A stretch of 64,000 nt of DNA from Bolinopsis microptera. Lineage: Eukaryota > Ctenophora > Tentaculata > Lobata > Bolinopsidae. The stretch spans positions 14,694,667-14,758,666 of the forward strand of contig NC_087074.1 in NCBI RefSeq assembly GCF_026151205.1, read 5' to 3'. The stretch's first letter is position 1, and every line of letters begins with the position of its first letter. Below are positions 1 through 11,200 of this stretch, one piece after another. Made by a program: the position numbers and the translations under genes. The notes below the pieces were generated by a model, which was not told the origin of the DNA, searched no databases, and worked only from the letters and a program-made list of their open reading frames with translations.

Positions 1-237
1 TCCTCAAATTATTTGTTATATAGTAGTGTTGAAAGTACACATTAAAAAAGTATATAACAGCACATTGTACTGAATTCAAGCCTGTGTCCCAATATTAAAG
101 TTTGGACAATATAATACACAGATAAATTCTGCAATATGGTTACTGTATGATTAGACACCATTTAAAATATAACTCCACTTTTGACCTATTTGACGGCCAC
201 TTATTTTTTTCATAATCGCACCGGTTAATTTTTCAGG

Positions 238-903
238 GAGTGCGATTACAAAACTAATCGCACTGTTTTGAGAGAAATCGAAAACATATTCAGTGCGATT
301 ACAAAACTAATCGCACTGATTTTTTGAAAGATACTGTAATATCGTGTTCCGCAATTTCCTGTCCATACGCTAACATAAGTTTACAGTATATTAGTTGCAC
401 TAGCGTAATAATAAGTTAATATTATAGCTCAATAGTATAGTGTAAATAAAGAGCCACACGCTGAGGCTACGAGGGCGGTTATCCGTTGAAATGTTAAGTT
501 CGCGTGACCACCGCGTGTGAGTCACAATTGAAGAAGCAAGTGACTTGCCAACGTATTCAATACTCTGAGACCCTATGGGCCATGAGGCTTAGTGTGACCA
601 ACCGCTTCTTTGGTTTTGTTACGGGGCCGGTATGGCAGTTGCTTGTATGTTCTCATGTTGTGGTTCAAATCCAATTCCTGCTGAATCCCAAACAGTGCAG
701 ATCAAGGTCATCGTTAACAGTCTAGTTGTACTAGATTACTGTAACGGTACTTCACAGGTAGTGCGATTATAATCTAATCGCACTGTTTTGTCAGTTGCTC
801 ACAAAAGAGTGTGAATAGTTCACACTCTGGCTCCATAATATGAAGGACTTAATTCTAAATGAAAACCTCGAATATCCAGTGCGATTATTAACTAATAGCA
901 CTG
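238..903. repeat. Cluster of short GTGCGATTA hairpin repeats
   Basis: Four imperfect palindromes lie near 240-264, 291-321, 760-785 and 877-903. Each has arms AGTGCGATTA and TAATCGCACT around a short A/T loop. The last copy has a mutated right arm. No gene is evident in 1-1190. The open frame at 840-1190 is low-complexity and overlaps one hairpin, so I do not call it coding. The copies may be termini of small MITEs, but no target duplication is clear. Confidence 0.6.
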
Positions 904-1194
904 ATCATAACACCAAAAGCGTGGAGTTATACGCTAATCTAACTGCATGTATAATACCATTACACCAGATATTGCACTCAGTTGCGCCTCGTGAAATAAC
1001 TGCAATAATCGAACTCGGCTTCGCCTCGTGCGATAACTGTATCAATTTGTACTCTGCTGCGCCTCGTGCAATTAATAGTGTAATCGAATTGTACGCAGTT
1101 AGATTAGAGTATTATATAATACAGTCAACAAATTATAATAGTAAAATTGTGAGTAAAATCGTAAAAAGGGTAAAAACACTTATTAGATGAAATA

Positions 1195-1533
1195 GCATAG
1201 TGAAGGTGCAACAAATGTTACGAAACACAAATTTCCAAGAGTGTCTGCTTTCCAACTGTTGGTCTCCTTTAATATGAACTTTTCTACCCCTTCTTCCGAT
1301 CTAATCCAGTATATGACCCAAGATAGCGATGGTGTTCAGTGGTTGTTATATGTATATCTGGAAATAGTTCCTTAGCTTTGGTAGCATGCTCTGGTTTTTA
1401 CAATAAACCATGTTTTGTTGGGTTTAGGGTAATACCCATACATGGGGCCATGATCGTTCAGGACCACCCACCATTTCACAAATTGTTCGAGTTTATCCCC
1501 TACTGCAGAGTCATCTGCATACCAAAGCCTGTC
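1195..1533 (-). pseudogene. Reverse-transcriptase fragment of a retrotransposon, decayed
   Basis: Read on the minus strand, the segment encodes a polymerase motif LWYADDSAV. It is followed by a KWW motif, GYYPKPNKTW and, after an in-frame stop and a frame change, a LFPDIHITTT...RYLGSY stretch. This is the palm YxDD region and the following thumb-side sequence of a retrotransposon RT family common in invertebrate genomes. Stops and at least one frameshift show it is dead. It lies just upstream of the first recognised exon of the double-PHD gene and probably marks the edge of that locus. The element class is inferred from motif memory only. Confidence 0.7.
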
Positions 1534-1711
1534 TGTGATATGTGTTTAGTTCCCTTTCTGATTCTGTGTCTGGTTCTGTCTGTTTTACCAACAATCCTCC
1601 CCTGTATCCATCAACGCGAACGTGTTGGTTATTTTGTTTATGTCGTAAGTCCAAGATTCAAGTCCAGGCATATTTCAATGCATCTTATATCATAATTATT
1701 TTCCACCGAAG

Positions 1712-4700
1712 GAACCTGAAGCTGCAAAAAGAGAAGATTTTACTGAAACGGAAGATACTGGCCGTTGAGCGGGAAAATAACAGCCTTAAAGATGAAATCG
1801 GAGGACTGGAGAAACAGCCACTTGCTAATTCCGCACAAGCTCAGCTCAGAGCGCCCCATTCAGGTAAAAGTTTAAAAGGAGACTTGTTTGGGCAGTTTTT
1901 GGCGGTTTCGATTTCCCCTCTATTTTGGTAGTCTACTCTGAAGTTTGGAGTAAACTGCCGACTGAGCCGTCGCCAGATATTGCTAGTTTTTGGTACTTTG
2001 GTGTATCGCAACGCTCTTCGCCTTCGCGCGTGATCGATCGTCGTGACGCGCGCGCGCGCTCGCGCGCTTTATACATCGATCGAATTTAGCTAAGTAAAAT
2101 CAGATAGCCATTATTTCGAAACTTTATTAACAGTCTTAGCTTACTGATTATTATTACGAAATTATTATATTCCTTGCTCAACTGTCATATCTTAATTTCA
2201 TTGTTACATCATACTATATAATTGTTTAGAATATCTTGATCAATGAAATTTCACGATAACCGTGCAATCATTGCTTTGTGCCAATATTCAACAGCTGCAC
2301 AATTAATGAAAGACTTAAATTGTACAGAAAACCTTACTGAAAACTTTGCAGTAACAGGTGTAAGGGTACCATCAGCACAGCTCCCCCTACGACTTAACAA
2401 CAGCTATAACAATTTACACAGGTACACTAACAAATACGTCCGTGACATTTTGATATGTATACTCTTGTTGAAGTTCCTGTAATGATTTGATTGGTTTTTA
2501 TTCACTCTTAGACATTTGTACTTCAAAAAGCATGTTAAAATCATTCCCTTAACACACATGATATTATACGAAACCCACAAATATTATGGTTATTGACTGG
2601 TTTGTTATTTCAGACAGCATCAAGCAGCTAAAGCTGCCCAAGTACAACTACAGCAGCAGCAAGTTGCCCAGCAACAACAGGCAGCCCAGCAGCAGCAGCA
2701 GAATCCCCATCTCAGACCTAACCCCGCCGCACAGAATATGATAAACAAACATTTTCAGCAAAACTCTCACTCACAGCAAGGTACCTGGTTATTTATATTT
2801 CCATCAACACGATTACATTTCTTTGGGTGTCCAAATATACTGTCAAAGTACAACTGAAAGTAAGCAAAGAAATTAATTTCAGTGTCTCGATACCAGAACC
2901 CAGCCGCAGCTGCACTTGCACATCGACTACAGAACCCACATTGGCCCGCTCCAAACAGGCAGTACCAACCCCAACACATACAGAAACCTCTCAACCATCT
3001 CCCCAACACGTCTTCCTACTACACTCCCCAGCAACAAGCGGCCCAAAACGCCGCCGGTCAACATGCTGTCGGTCAGCTGCAGCAACAAGCAGCAACTCAA
3101 CAACACACCCCTGCACCCGTCCCCCAACCCTCGCCCTCCCCACACTTGGTGCAGCACCACACTCAGGTCCAGCAGCAACCAGCTCATCAACCAGCTCATC
3201 AACCAGCTCATCAACCAGCCCACCAACCAGTCCACCAACCAGCTCATCAACCAGCTCATCAACCAGCTCACCAACCAGCTCACCAAGTAAACCGTCTACA
3301 ACACGTGTCAGCTGCAGTCCCACAGCGACATCCAAATCCAGGGTCCTCTAACCACGCTACACTGGCGGCTGTGAACAAGATCCTAAATGGGAGCAGTCTC
3401 TCAGGAATAGCCACCAGTCTCTCAGCTGCAGTTACTAACTTATCCAGCGCCCACAACACCCTCGTCAATAACCACGCTGGCATGCACGGCAGCCAGGCCC
3501 GGCTTGTTCAGGCTCGGCCCATGTCCCAGCAGCAAACCCCGACTAACACTGTGAACTCAGTTAACACAGTTAACACTACGAACAATGCTAACTCTGCTAA
3601 CACAGTTGAGGTTAACTTGGTGAAAAGTTTATCTAACCAGGGATTACATCCTCGTGTTAACGAACAACAAATTAACGATCTCATCAAATCAGCTCTTCAG
3701 AAAGGTTTGTTTAGGTCCTTAATGTTTACCTAATTTACTTGCAAACGTCGACCATTATCAACAAATAAAATTACGATACCAAGGTTTTTGTCCAAGTTCT
3801 GACTAGAAATAATACCCAGGATTTTCAGGAGGTTACGAAAACTTGTTGGCACAGATGCAGGTAATGGCTCGTACTTCTTCCAGCACACCCACCCCAATTC
3901 CCACCACGGAGGCTGTGTCAAGTAGCAGTCTGGAAACTAGTTCCGCTTCTGCTACCGCTGACATCTCACCTACCACCGCTGGTAGGTCTATTTCAAGTGC
4001 TTGAGTACTTTTAATTTTGATACAATTAGTTGGGCGGAACTTTCAGGGGCTAGGTGGGATAGTGGTTAGAGCATCCGCCTTCTGCGCAGAAGGTTTAAGG
4101 TTCGAATCCCAGTGTCACCTAGTCTAGGCCCTAGGGAATAGCTAAAGATCCATTGGATCTATGCGATCTCCTCGGTCGACTCAGCCGAATGATAGGAAAC
4201 TTGATTGAATGAGGAGGGCCAGGGGAACCTGTTAAAATTTCAAAAAACTTCCTAGGAGCCACCTTCAGTACATACTGTAAACATAGTGCTATTAACTATT
4301 AACTATTCAGAAACTAAATATCACTTATTCAACCCAAAAAATCTAAAAAGCTTAATCCAATATATTAGAAATCAGTGTTAATGAATTATAAAAGTCTATT
4401 TGGACGTGTGTGATTTTACCTCAACTATTCTACTAACTGGGTACCAGGGATTAATACCCGCTCTTATCACAAAAACCATTGTAGAAATAGCGTCCCAGTT
4501 TCACAAAAAATGACCGAATAGCAGCCCGTGTTTTTTCAGGAGTTGCCAGCATGGAAGTTGTTGAGTCAAGTGCAGGAGCTTTAGGAACATGTAGTACAGT
4601 ACAGATCAGTGGAGCTAACGAAGATGTGGAGGTAGATATCGGTATCCCTGACAACGACCAAACTGTTAGTTGCAGAACTCTTGATCTAGTACATTTGATG

Positions 4701-6720
4701 ACTAAACTAGACACTTCAGCAGCATGAAACTAATTTTTTACAAGCGCTCGCGCTCAGATTTCTTAAACATAATCGCTCCGTCGGTTCATGGGATGTGACA
4801 TTACCCTTATGACATGTTTCAGGCAATGGATTACTCCGCCAGTTTCACCAACCACCACACCACAAACGACGATCTGGAAACCTTTACAGAGCTCTTCGCC
4901 ATGTCTGACGACCCGCTCAACGTGACGTCACCCACCATGGAGATGCCGAACGGTAACTTGGCGTCAGCTGAACATGGCGCTACGTCAGAGACGGTTCAGC
5001 CAGCCTTCGATTTAAATAAGCTTGATAACGCTACATTGGAACAGCTGATCAGCTCCGTGTGCTCCCTTTGCTCCGGCGACTCAACGGTAATTCTTACTTT
5101 TCTTTAATTCTTGGCAACTTTTTTCTTGCGTTTCCGACTACGATTAGTCTTATTTAACAATTGTACTAAACTTAACCATGATATTCTGTTTTTCTGATGA
5201 ATTTATTGTAAAGGTTTTCACTATTTTAAAACCCAAATATCTACTAAAACACTACCACATCAGCAAAACAAGACTGGGGTACGAGAAGAACTGTTGACTT
5301 GTTGTGACTGCAGCAATAGCGGTAAGATTTGATAGATCTGAAGAGGCACTCATTTTAATTTGTTTTTTAAATGAAACAGCTATGGATGCTTTCAATGTAG
5401 AGAATATAGGCTCTTTTAAAAACTTTGATGCAGAGTCAGTTGCGAATGACTGGGCAACATTTCCACTTATCACACCTGTATCTAACACCATACCAACAGG
5501 ACACCCCAGTTGTTTACAATTCTCCGCGGAATTAACAGAAAAAGTGAAGACCTACTCGTGGCAGTGTATCGAGTGTAAAACGTGTGTGCTGTGTGGCCAG
5601 CTGGGGGACGATAACAAGCTAATGTTCTGTGATGAGTGTGACAAGGGTTTCCATACTGACTGTTTGTCACCTGCATTGTCGGAGGTACCTGAGGGTGAGT
5701 CTCTTCTTTTAGATTATTACTCTCTGAGAATCTTGTTATAACCTCAGTAACATAACCAGAGTTTATTTAATTTTTATTTGACGTATTATAATAGCTAACA
5801 TGCACATTATGCATGTTGGTCCTTTGTGTTGTTTAGTTGTAACATTCCAGTCTATCTTAAAAATGAAAACAAATGATAGATGATCTAGAGTAGAACTAAT
5901 TAACTAACCACAACGCGCACGCAGATACCTAACTTGTTTAATTTTTATTCTCTAAAATAGTTTATGATTGTTTATCCTCTAAAATAGTTTATAAAAATGT
6001 TTACCCCTCTGAAATAGTTTATATAAAAACCAACCCCTCAGGTAATTGGTCATGTGTGTTCTGCAAAGGTATAAGTGTACCCTCAGCGGGCATCATCGCC
6101 AGATCCAGTTCAAACTCACGAGATATTCTTCTACAGAAAGCTAACAAAGTTATTAATAATGGTGAGTTCGTATTTATGTAATTTCCGGATCGGAACAGTG
6201 TTTATTAGCTGATTAGTCACATAGTTAATTAGTTACTGTTGGTTGTTCGAAATATATTGTTTTCACAAAGGAAACTGCTCTCTTTAATAGTAAATAGTCG
6301 ATGTTTCTATATAACATAATATTCATGCTCTCAAATTGAAGTAGTAGTTAGTTTCATTGAAACGTCGACTATGTATTATTGAACTTCGCTAAAAAGAGCT
6401 GTTTTCTTTGTTGCAACAGCGTGAATAATAGAAACTTCTAACGACCCCATATTTAGTTCGTATAAACATGCTAATTATCTTCTGAGAACTATATTGAAGT
6501 CTATCAAACATATTAATTGCAAATCACATATCCTAGCACCACATTCCAGCTATCCTAACACCACATTTCACTAGCGTCCACAGACAAGGGTCCAGCCGAG
6601 ATGATGCAGAAAACAGAAGAGATTATAGCGTCCCTGCTAGCTACAGGTCGCAAGAGAGCAAAGTCCAGTGATAACGACAAAGATGCACCCTCTTCTAAAC
6701 GTGTTCTCCATGACATGTGA
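1712..6720 (+). CDS. Gln-rich nuclear protein with C-terminal double PHD finger (KAT6/DPF-like), no MYST domain
   Basis: Exons by splice site and phase: 1712-1863 (coiled coil, rich in Lys/Glu/Leu), 2296-2421 (or a first exon starting at ATG 2243), about 2617-2784 (Gln-rich), 2883-3704 (Gln/Pro/Ala-rich with AHQP repeats), 3829-3981, 4540-4631 (donor uncertain), 4823-5086, 5264-5321, 5500-5694, 6042-6161, 6584-6720 (stop TGA). The spliced C-terminus carries two adjoining PHD fingers. PHD1 has CSLC, CCDC, the [11 protein letters not shown] signature, then WQCIEC. PHD2 has [14 protein letters not shown], then WSCVFC. The NSGHPSC...WQCIECKTC layout is that of KAT6, DPF and PHF10 proteins, whose tandem PHD reads acylated or unmodified histone H3 tails. 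Here the protein ends soon after PHD2 with a short basic KRAKSS tail. No acetyltransferase follows in the next 1.5 kb. The true 5' start is unknown. The role is inferred as a chromatin reader or coactivator subunit. Confidence 0.85.
3170..3295 (+). repeat. 12-bp coding tandem repeat (AHQP)n
   Basis: About nine to ten copies of a 12-bp unit, CAACCAGCTCAT with small variants, sit inside the 2883-3704 exon and encode repeated AHQP tetrapeptides (one reads VHQP). Period 12 keeps the frame, so copy-number change would be tolerated. Confidence 0.85.
4050..4260 (+). repeat. tRNA-derived SINE in an intron
   Basis: Inside the intron after 3981, positions 4050-4122 look like a tRNA. The 5' CTAGGTG can pair with 3' CACCTAG, there is an A-box-like GGATAGTGGTTAGAGC, and a clear B box GGTTCGAATCC. 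The anticodon stem CCTTC/GAAGG leaves a 6-nt rather than 7-nt loop and the T stem is weak, so a functional tRNA is unlikely. About 130 bases of non-tRNA body follow, which is the layout of a SINE. A real tRNA gene is the alternative. Confidence 0.55.
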
Positions 6721-8254
6721 TCAGATGCCATTCATTAGTTAATTAATTATTTAATTAACTGGTTGATTATTCGAACGAGAGAAAGTGGTTGAGAAATTGA
6801 GTGTTCCGCCGAGAAGTGGCGTGTTCTGCAGATGATGTATTTAGTTTTGAGGACGTTTAAATTGTTTAATAGTTGCAGTATGATGAATATATAATAGAGA
6901 TAAACAATGTAAAGCATGATGTGCCACCATTTACAACTACCGAACTAGTTTGCAGTGGCAAGATTCCATATAGTTAGAACCGTCCTAACTTTTTGATAAA
7001 TTTATTCCTTCTAAAACTTTTCATAGGGTTAAATGAGTGATGTTTCTGACGGTTCATATTTTGTTATAGATATTACGATTTTTATTTGTTGTTACAAATT
7101 TAAATTTACGAAATAGAAATTAAGGCTATGTAATTCTTTTCATCGTATTTCGGTTGAAATTAGGATAAGATTATGGCTTAAAAATTCGCGGACTCATGAA
7201 TATTTCTTCTCTTTCGACTTAAATCTTATGAACAGATAACTTAATTTTACTGATAAACTTAAAGATTTGCACATTGTTATTTAATTCAGGTAAGAATTTT
7301 CTATCAGAGATGCGTTAAATTATCAGATTAGTCTATACAACTGGTTTTCAAATTTAAACTATTTGTCGATGATCATCCTTGAAATAAAATTTTATTGACT
7401 CCGCTATTACAAAATTCGGCGTATTAAGAAAAAGTTATAGTTTGTTAATCTAACAATGGGTCAACTTATTTATTTTTCCTCACTTTCCCTATTAAATAAG
7501 TTATAAGCCTAGTTATAGTACAGTAGACTTTTCCTATATTCAATGGTACTGATAGAGTAATGATAGGTTTATTTATCTGTCAGTGAAATGTTTGGTGAAG
7601 GGTAGAATATCTCCCAACTTTTAGTAGTGAGCAATCTGTAGCCGAGAGAAATAATTACATTTTTGAGATGCCAATATGATACATATCGCGACATGGTGAT
7701 TTACTTTAGTCATATTAGTCATGATGTGAATCAGTAATATTTGATGGTATTAAGAAGCTATGAAGTGTAAATTTAGATACTTTGTGACCAATTGATATTG
7801 TATTTGTGCTCTTCTGAATTAATTACAAATATTTTATGATGCCCGTTGTAACCTATACAGTATACATTGATCACTAATAAATTGTTTTCTCACTTTATGA
7901 ACACACAGCGACCAGATATTTAAATTAATGAGCATTAAAGGGCGCAAAGCTCACATTAATTATTCGATTGAATTAGATTACTCTCGCCACTGGAAACGGC
8001 AGTATTACAATTGAAACGCATCAAGTAAGTGTTGCAACTGGGGAGATAATACATAGTTGACAATAAAACATTAACCACTAGTTCAAAGATACGACGTGGA
8101 AATTAAAACCACATATGAAGCTCAATGCAGTCCCCTCAACAGATAAAGAAATGCACAAAAAACTTCGGGATTATAATTTTCCGAGCAGAAACAGTTCATA
8201 AGTCCAGCTAACCCATCTAGGAATATATCTTTCGTGTCCTCGGAATTCTTCGAC
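6721..8254. other. Convergent intergenic spacer, no gene seen
   Basis: This AT-rich interval lies between the plus-strand double-PHD stop codon and the minus-strand protease stop codon. It holds the 3' UTRs of both genes. AATAAA-like A/T stretches are present, for example near 7382 (AAATAAAAT), but no polyadenylation site can be fixed by eye. No convincing frame, RNA gene or repeat was seen. Confidence 0.5.
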
Positions 8255-11200
8255 TTATACTCTACCGTTCTTTTTCTTCTTCTTTTTCTTCTGCTTCTGC
8301 TTCTCCTCTTTCTCCACTTCCTTTTCCTCCTCCTCATGATCATGTCCGTCACCATCAAAGTGTTCGTCGTCCTCAGCACTGTGATCATGTCCGTCACCAT
8401 CAAAGTGTCCATCCTCCTCGGCACTGTGATCATGTCCGTCATCATCAAAGTGTTCGTCCTCCTCAGCACTGTGATCATGTCCGTCATCATCAAAGTGTCC
8501 ATCCTCATCAGGACACGCGCATCTGGAGAGAATATCCTTTTCACCCCAGGCTCCAGCTTTACAGGTTAGAGACGGAGGACCCGTCATGGTGCAACCTTCC
8601 GAACATGACAGGGTTGCAACAGTGCCCTCGATCAGCTCACCGTCAGTACTGTACACTATCGTACCGTCTTTTACTTTGTACTTGATATCGAAACACGTTC
8701 CTGAAAGCGAATGGTTTTTTAAGTTGTTTGTCAAAGCTAAGGAGACTACATTGTATAATATATGTTGTGGGGGCTGCACTCCCAATTTATTAAATAATTG
8801 CCATTCTCTAATCTCTACCAACCAATTCCTGGTGTATCAAAGTACTTTAAACCGATACAAATATACTTATATTATGTACTTTAATGTAGAACTAGAAGTG
8901 CACATACTTGTTCGACTACAGAGTCCTCTAGCTTGGTATGTCTGTGAGTTCCTCATCGTCCAGTAACCGTCGTTCTTGTTCAACAAACCGTACTTGCCTT
9001 CACCCGTCTTCCGGGTGTAGTTAAAGTAGTTAACATGCCAGCACTTGTTGCTCCAGTGGTAGTGCCCACACTTCTCGGGGTCGCTGATGGATTGAATTGA
9101 ATGACACGTTGGTGGAGGCCTTCTTCCGTAAAATTCCAAATGCAAGAATTTTGTGACTGGGATATTGGTAGTCCTTAGGGTTCTTAAACGTATTTCGTAA
9201 GCAGCCTAGAAGAGGCTGCTAATACTGTAATTTCTACACTGGATAGGGGCGTGAATAAACCGAAATATGTGAACGATTCCTTAATTTGTCAACAATGCAT
9301 AATAATCAAAACAACACATTTATACCGTTAGATATGCTCATTTGGAAGACATGCAACAGTTAATCCTGATTTCTGCACTTACGTAACTCCGATATGGAGC
9401 AGATTGAATTTATCGTCAGACTTGACTCCAGGGAATCTTGCGTTTACCATGTTCACAACCTAATAGGAACAATTTGTTTAACTACTGCTTCCTCGCCCTA
9501 ACACTTAATTAAAGTACCTTTTGTGGTTGTTCAGAGATGTTGTGATCACAACTGAACGGACGTAGGGTTGCATTTAAGAAGGGGTGACACCGTTTGTGAA
9601 AAGTGAAATTGACTGCCAAGCTGACTCTCAAAAACAAGTAGTAAGCTATCTATCATATTGTAACTGAGTATGGTCTATGTACATAGTACATTGTACAAGT
9701 ACAGGTAACAAGTTCTAGAACTTACCTCGTTGTTATGCTGTACGGTGGGGATAACAGCCAGGTCCCAGCCGGTCTCAGTTTCTGTGTCCATGGCCTTGCA
9801 GGACGCCTGGCAAAGAGCTCGAGTCGTTGGTTTTCCGCCGCTACAGAATTCGTATTCCACCTCTGAAAACGTGGTGTGTTAAACCTAAGGTACCGTGTAC
9901 AATGTAGACACCAGTGTATTAAGTTTAACATGTGTACCTAGCAACACAGTTACCAGTATACCAAGTACCTAGCAACACAGTTACTGGTGTACCTAGCAAC
10001 ACAGTTACCAGTGTACCAAGTACCTAGCAACACAGTTACCAGTGTACCTAGCAACACAGTTACCAGTGTAACTAGCAACACAGTTACCAGTGTAACTAGC
10101 AACACAGTTACCAGTGTAACTAGCAACACAGTTACAAGTGTACCAAATGCATAGCAACACAGTTACAAGTAAACCTAGCAACCAGTGTACCAAGTACCTA
10201 GCAATACAGTTACCAGTGTACCTAGCAACACAGTTACTGGTGTACCTAAGAACACAGTTACCAGTGTACCGTGTACCTAGCAACATAGTTACCAATGTAC
10301 CAAGTACCTAGCAACACAGTTACTAGTGTACCGTGTACGTAGCATAAAAATGTACCTTGTCTCGGAGCTATAAGGACAGAGTAGGCGTTATCGAAGAGTC
10401 TGCAGGAATTCATGGTGGGTATTCCCTTTCTATCATAGTTTATGTATCCTAAGTCGCCCCACCATACTCCGTAACTGTAGATAAATGGCATTTGTTTTCA
10501 GTCGTCCTTTACACTTTAAGTGGTAGTGCCCACAAATTATTGAACAAATAGTTTCCAGTTTAGCAGGCATTTGTTAAGGTTGCAAAAGTTAGTAGCTAAA
10601 ATTGTTTGAATAAGTTTTTCTATTTTTTAAAACTCTTAATAAAGTATAATAACCTAGGGTAGCCCCAACCATTAGAAGGGTTGTCGTGGTGATATGGAAC
10701 AATTAAATCATAAATTAACGTACCTTCCTCGTACTCTGAGATATGTTTCAGTGTAACCAACGAGAAGCTGAGCGTGAGCCACAGGCTGTGATGCACACAC
10801 AGGATCATCGTACAATCCTATCAAAATATGGGATGCTAGAAGTTCAAGTATACTTTAATATTGTATCGATATTATTGCATAGCTATTGTATTAGCTATAT
10901 AATATTAATATAGTAGTTAGAAATAACATGTTACCTGCATCAAGAGGCGATAATTCCTAATTTTATGAAACTAGTTATAATTATTCTGCGTAATTAACTC
11001 GAATAATTGTAAATTGCCCCTCAAAGCTTTTACAATTACATGTAAGTACTAAGTTCTTAATGATCAAGAATCAGTGACAAAATCAACCAACCATGGGTGT
11101 AGCCAAAGTAGTTATCGCTGATATACCCTCCAAAAGCAACCGGGCTGTGTCGGAGTCCCCTCATCAATCCGTCCGCGGTTTTGCTCAGGGGATACCAGTC

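Noticed and set aside
840-1190. 116-codon plus-strand frame with repeated SAAPRAI-like text
   Set aside because: It overlaps a GTGCGATTA hairpin, is AT-rich and low-complexity, and has no motif or splice support.
2927-3335. Long minus-strand and alternate-frame open frames across 2.8-3.5 kb (Trp/Leu-rich and Ser/Thr-rich)
   Set aside because: They are mirror or shifted readings of the 12-bp AHQP coding repeat. The plus-strand Gln/Pro frame alone fits the flanking splice sites and phases.
4050-4122. Functional tRNA gene
   Set aside because: The acceptor stem and B box are good, but the anticodon loop has six bases, the T stem is weak, and a SINE-like body follows. I kept it as a tRNA-derived SINE.
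8234-8569. Plus-strand Leu/Val-rich frame that looks like a membrane protein
   Set aside because: It is antisense to the Asp/His repeats and Lys-rich tail of the peptidase gene and repeats with the same 45-bp period.
10005-10295. Minus-strand 96-codon frame of repeated GNCVARYT
   Set aside because: It is produced entirely by the intronic minisatellite and lies between two phase-matched peptidase exons.
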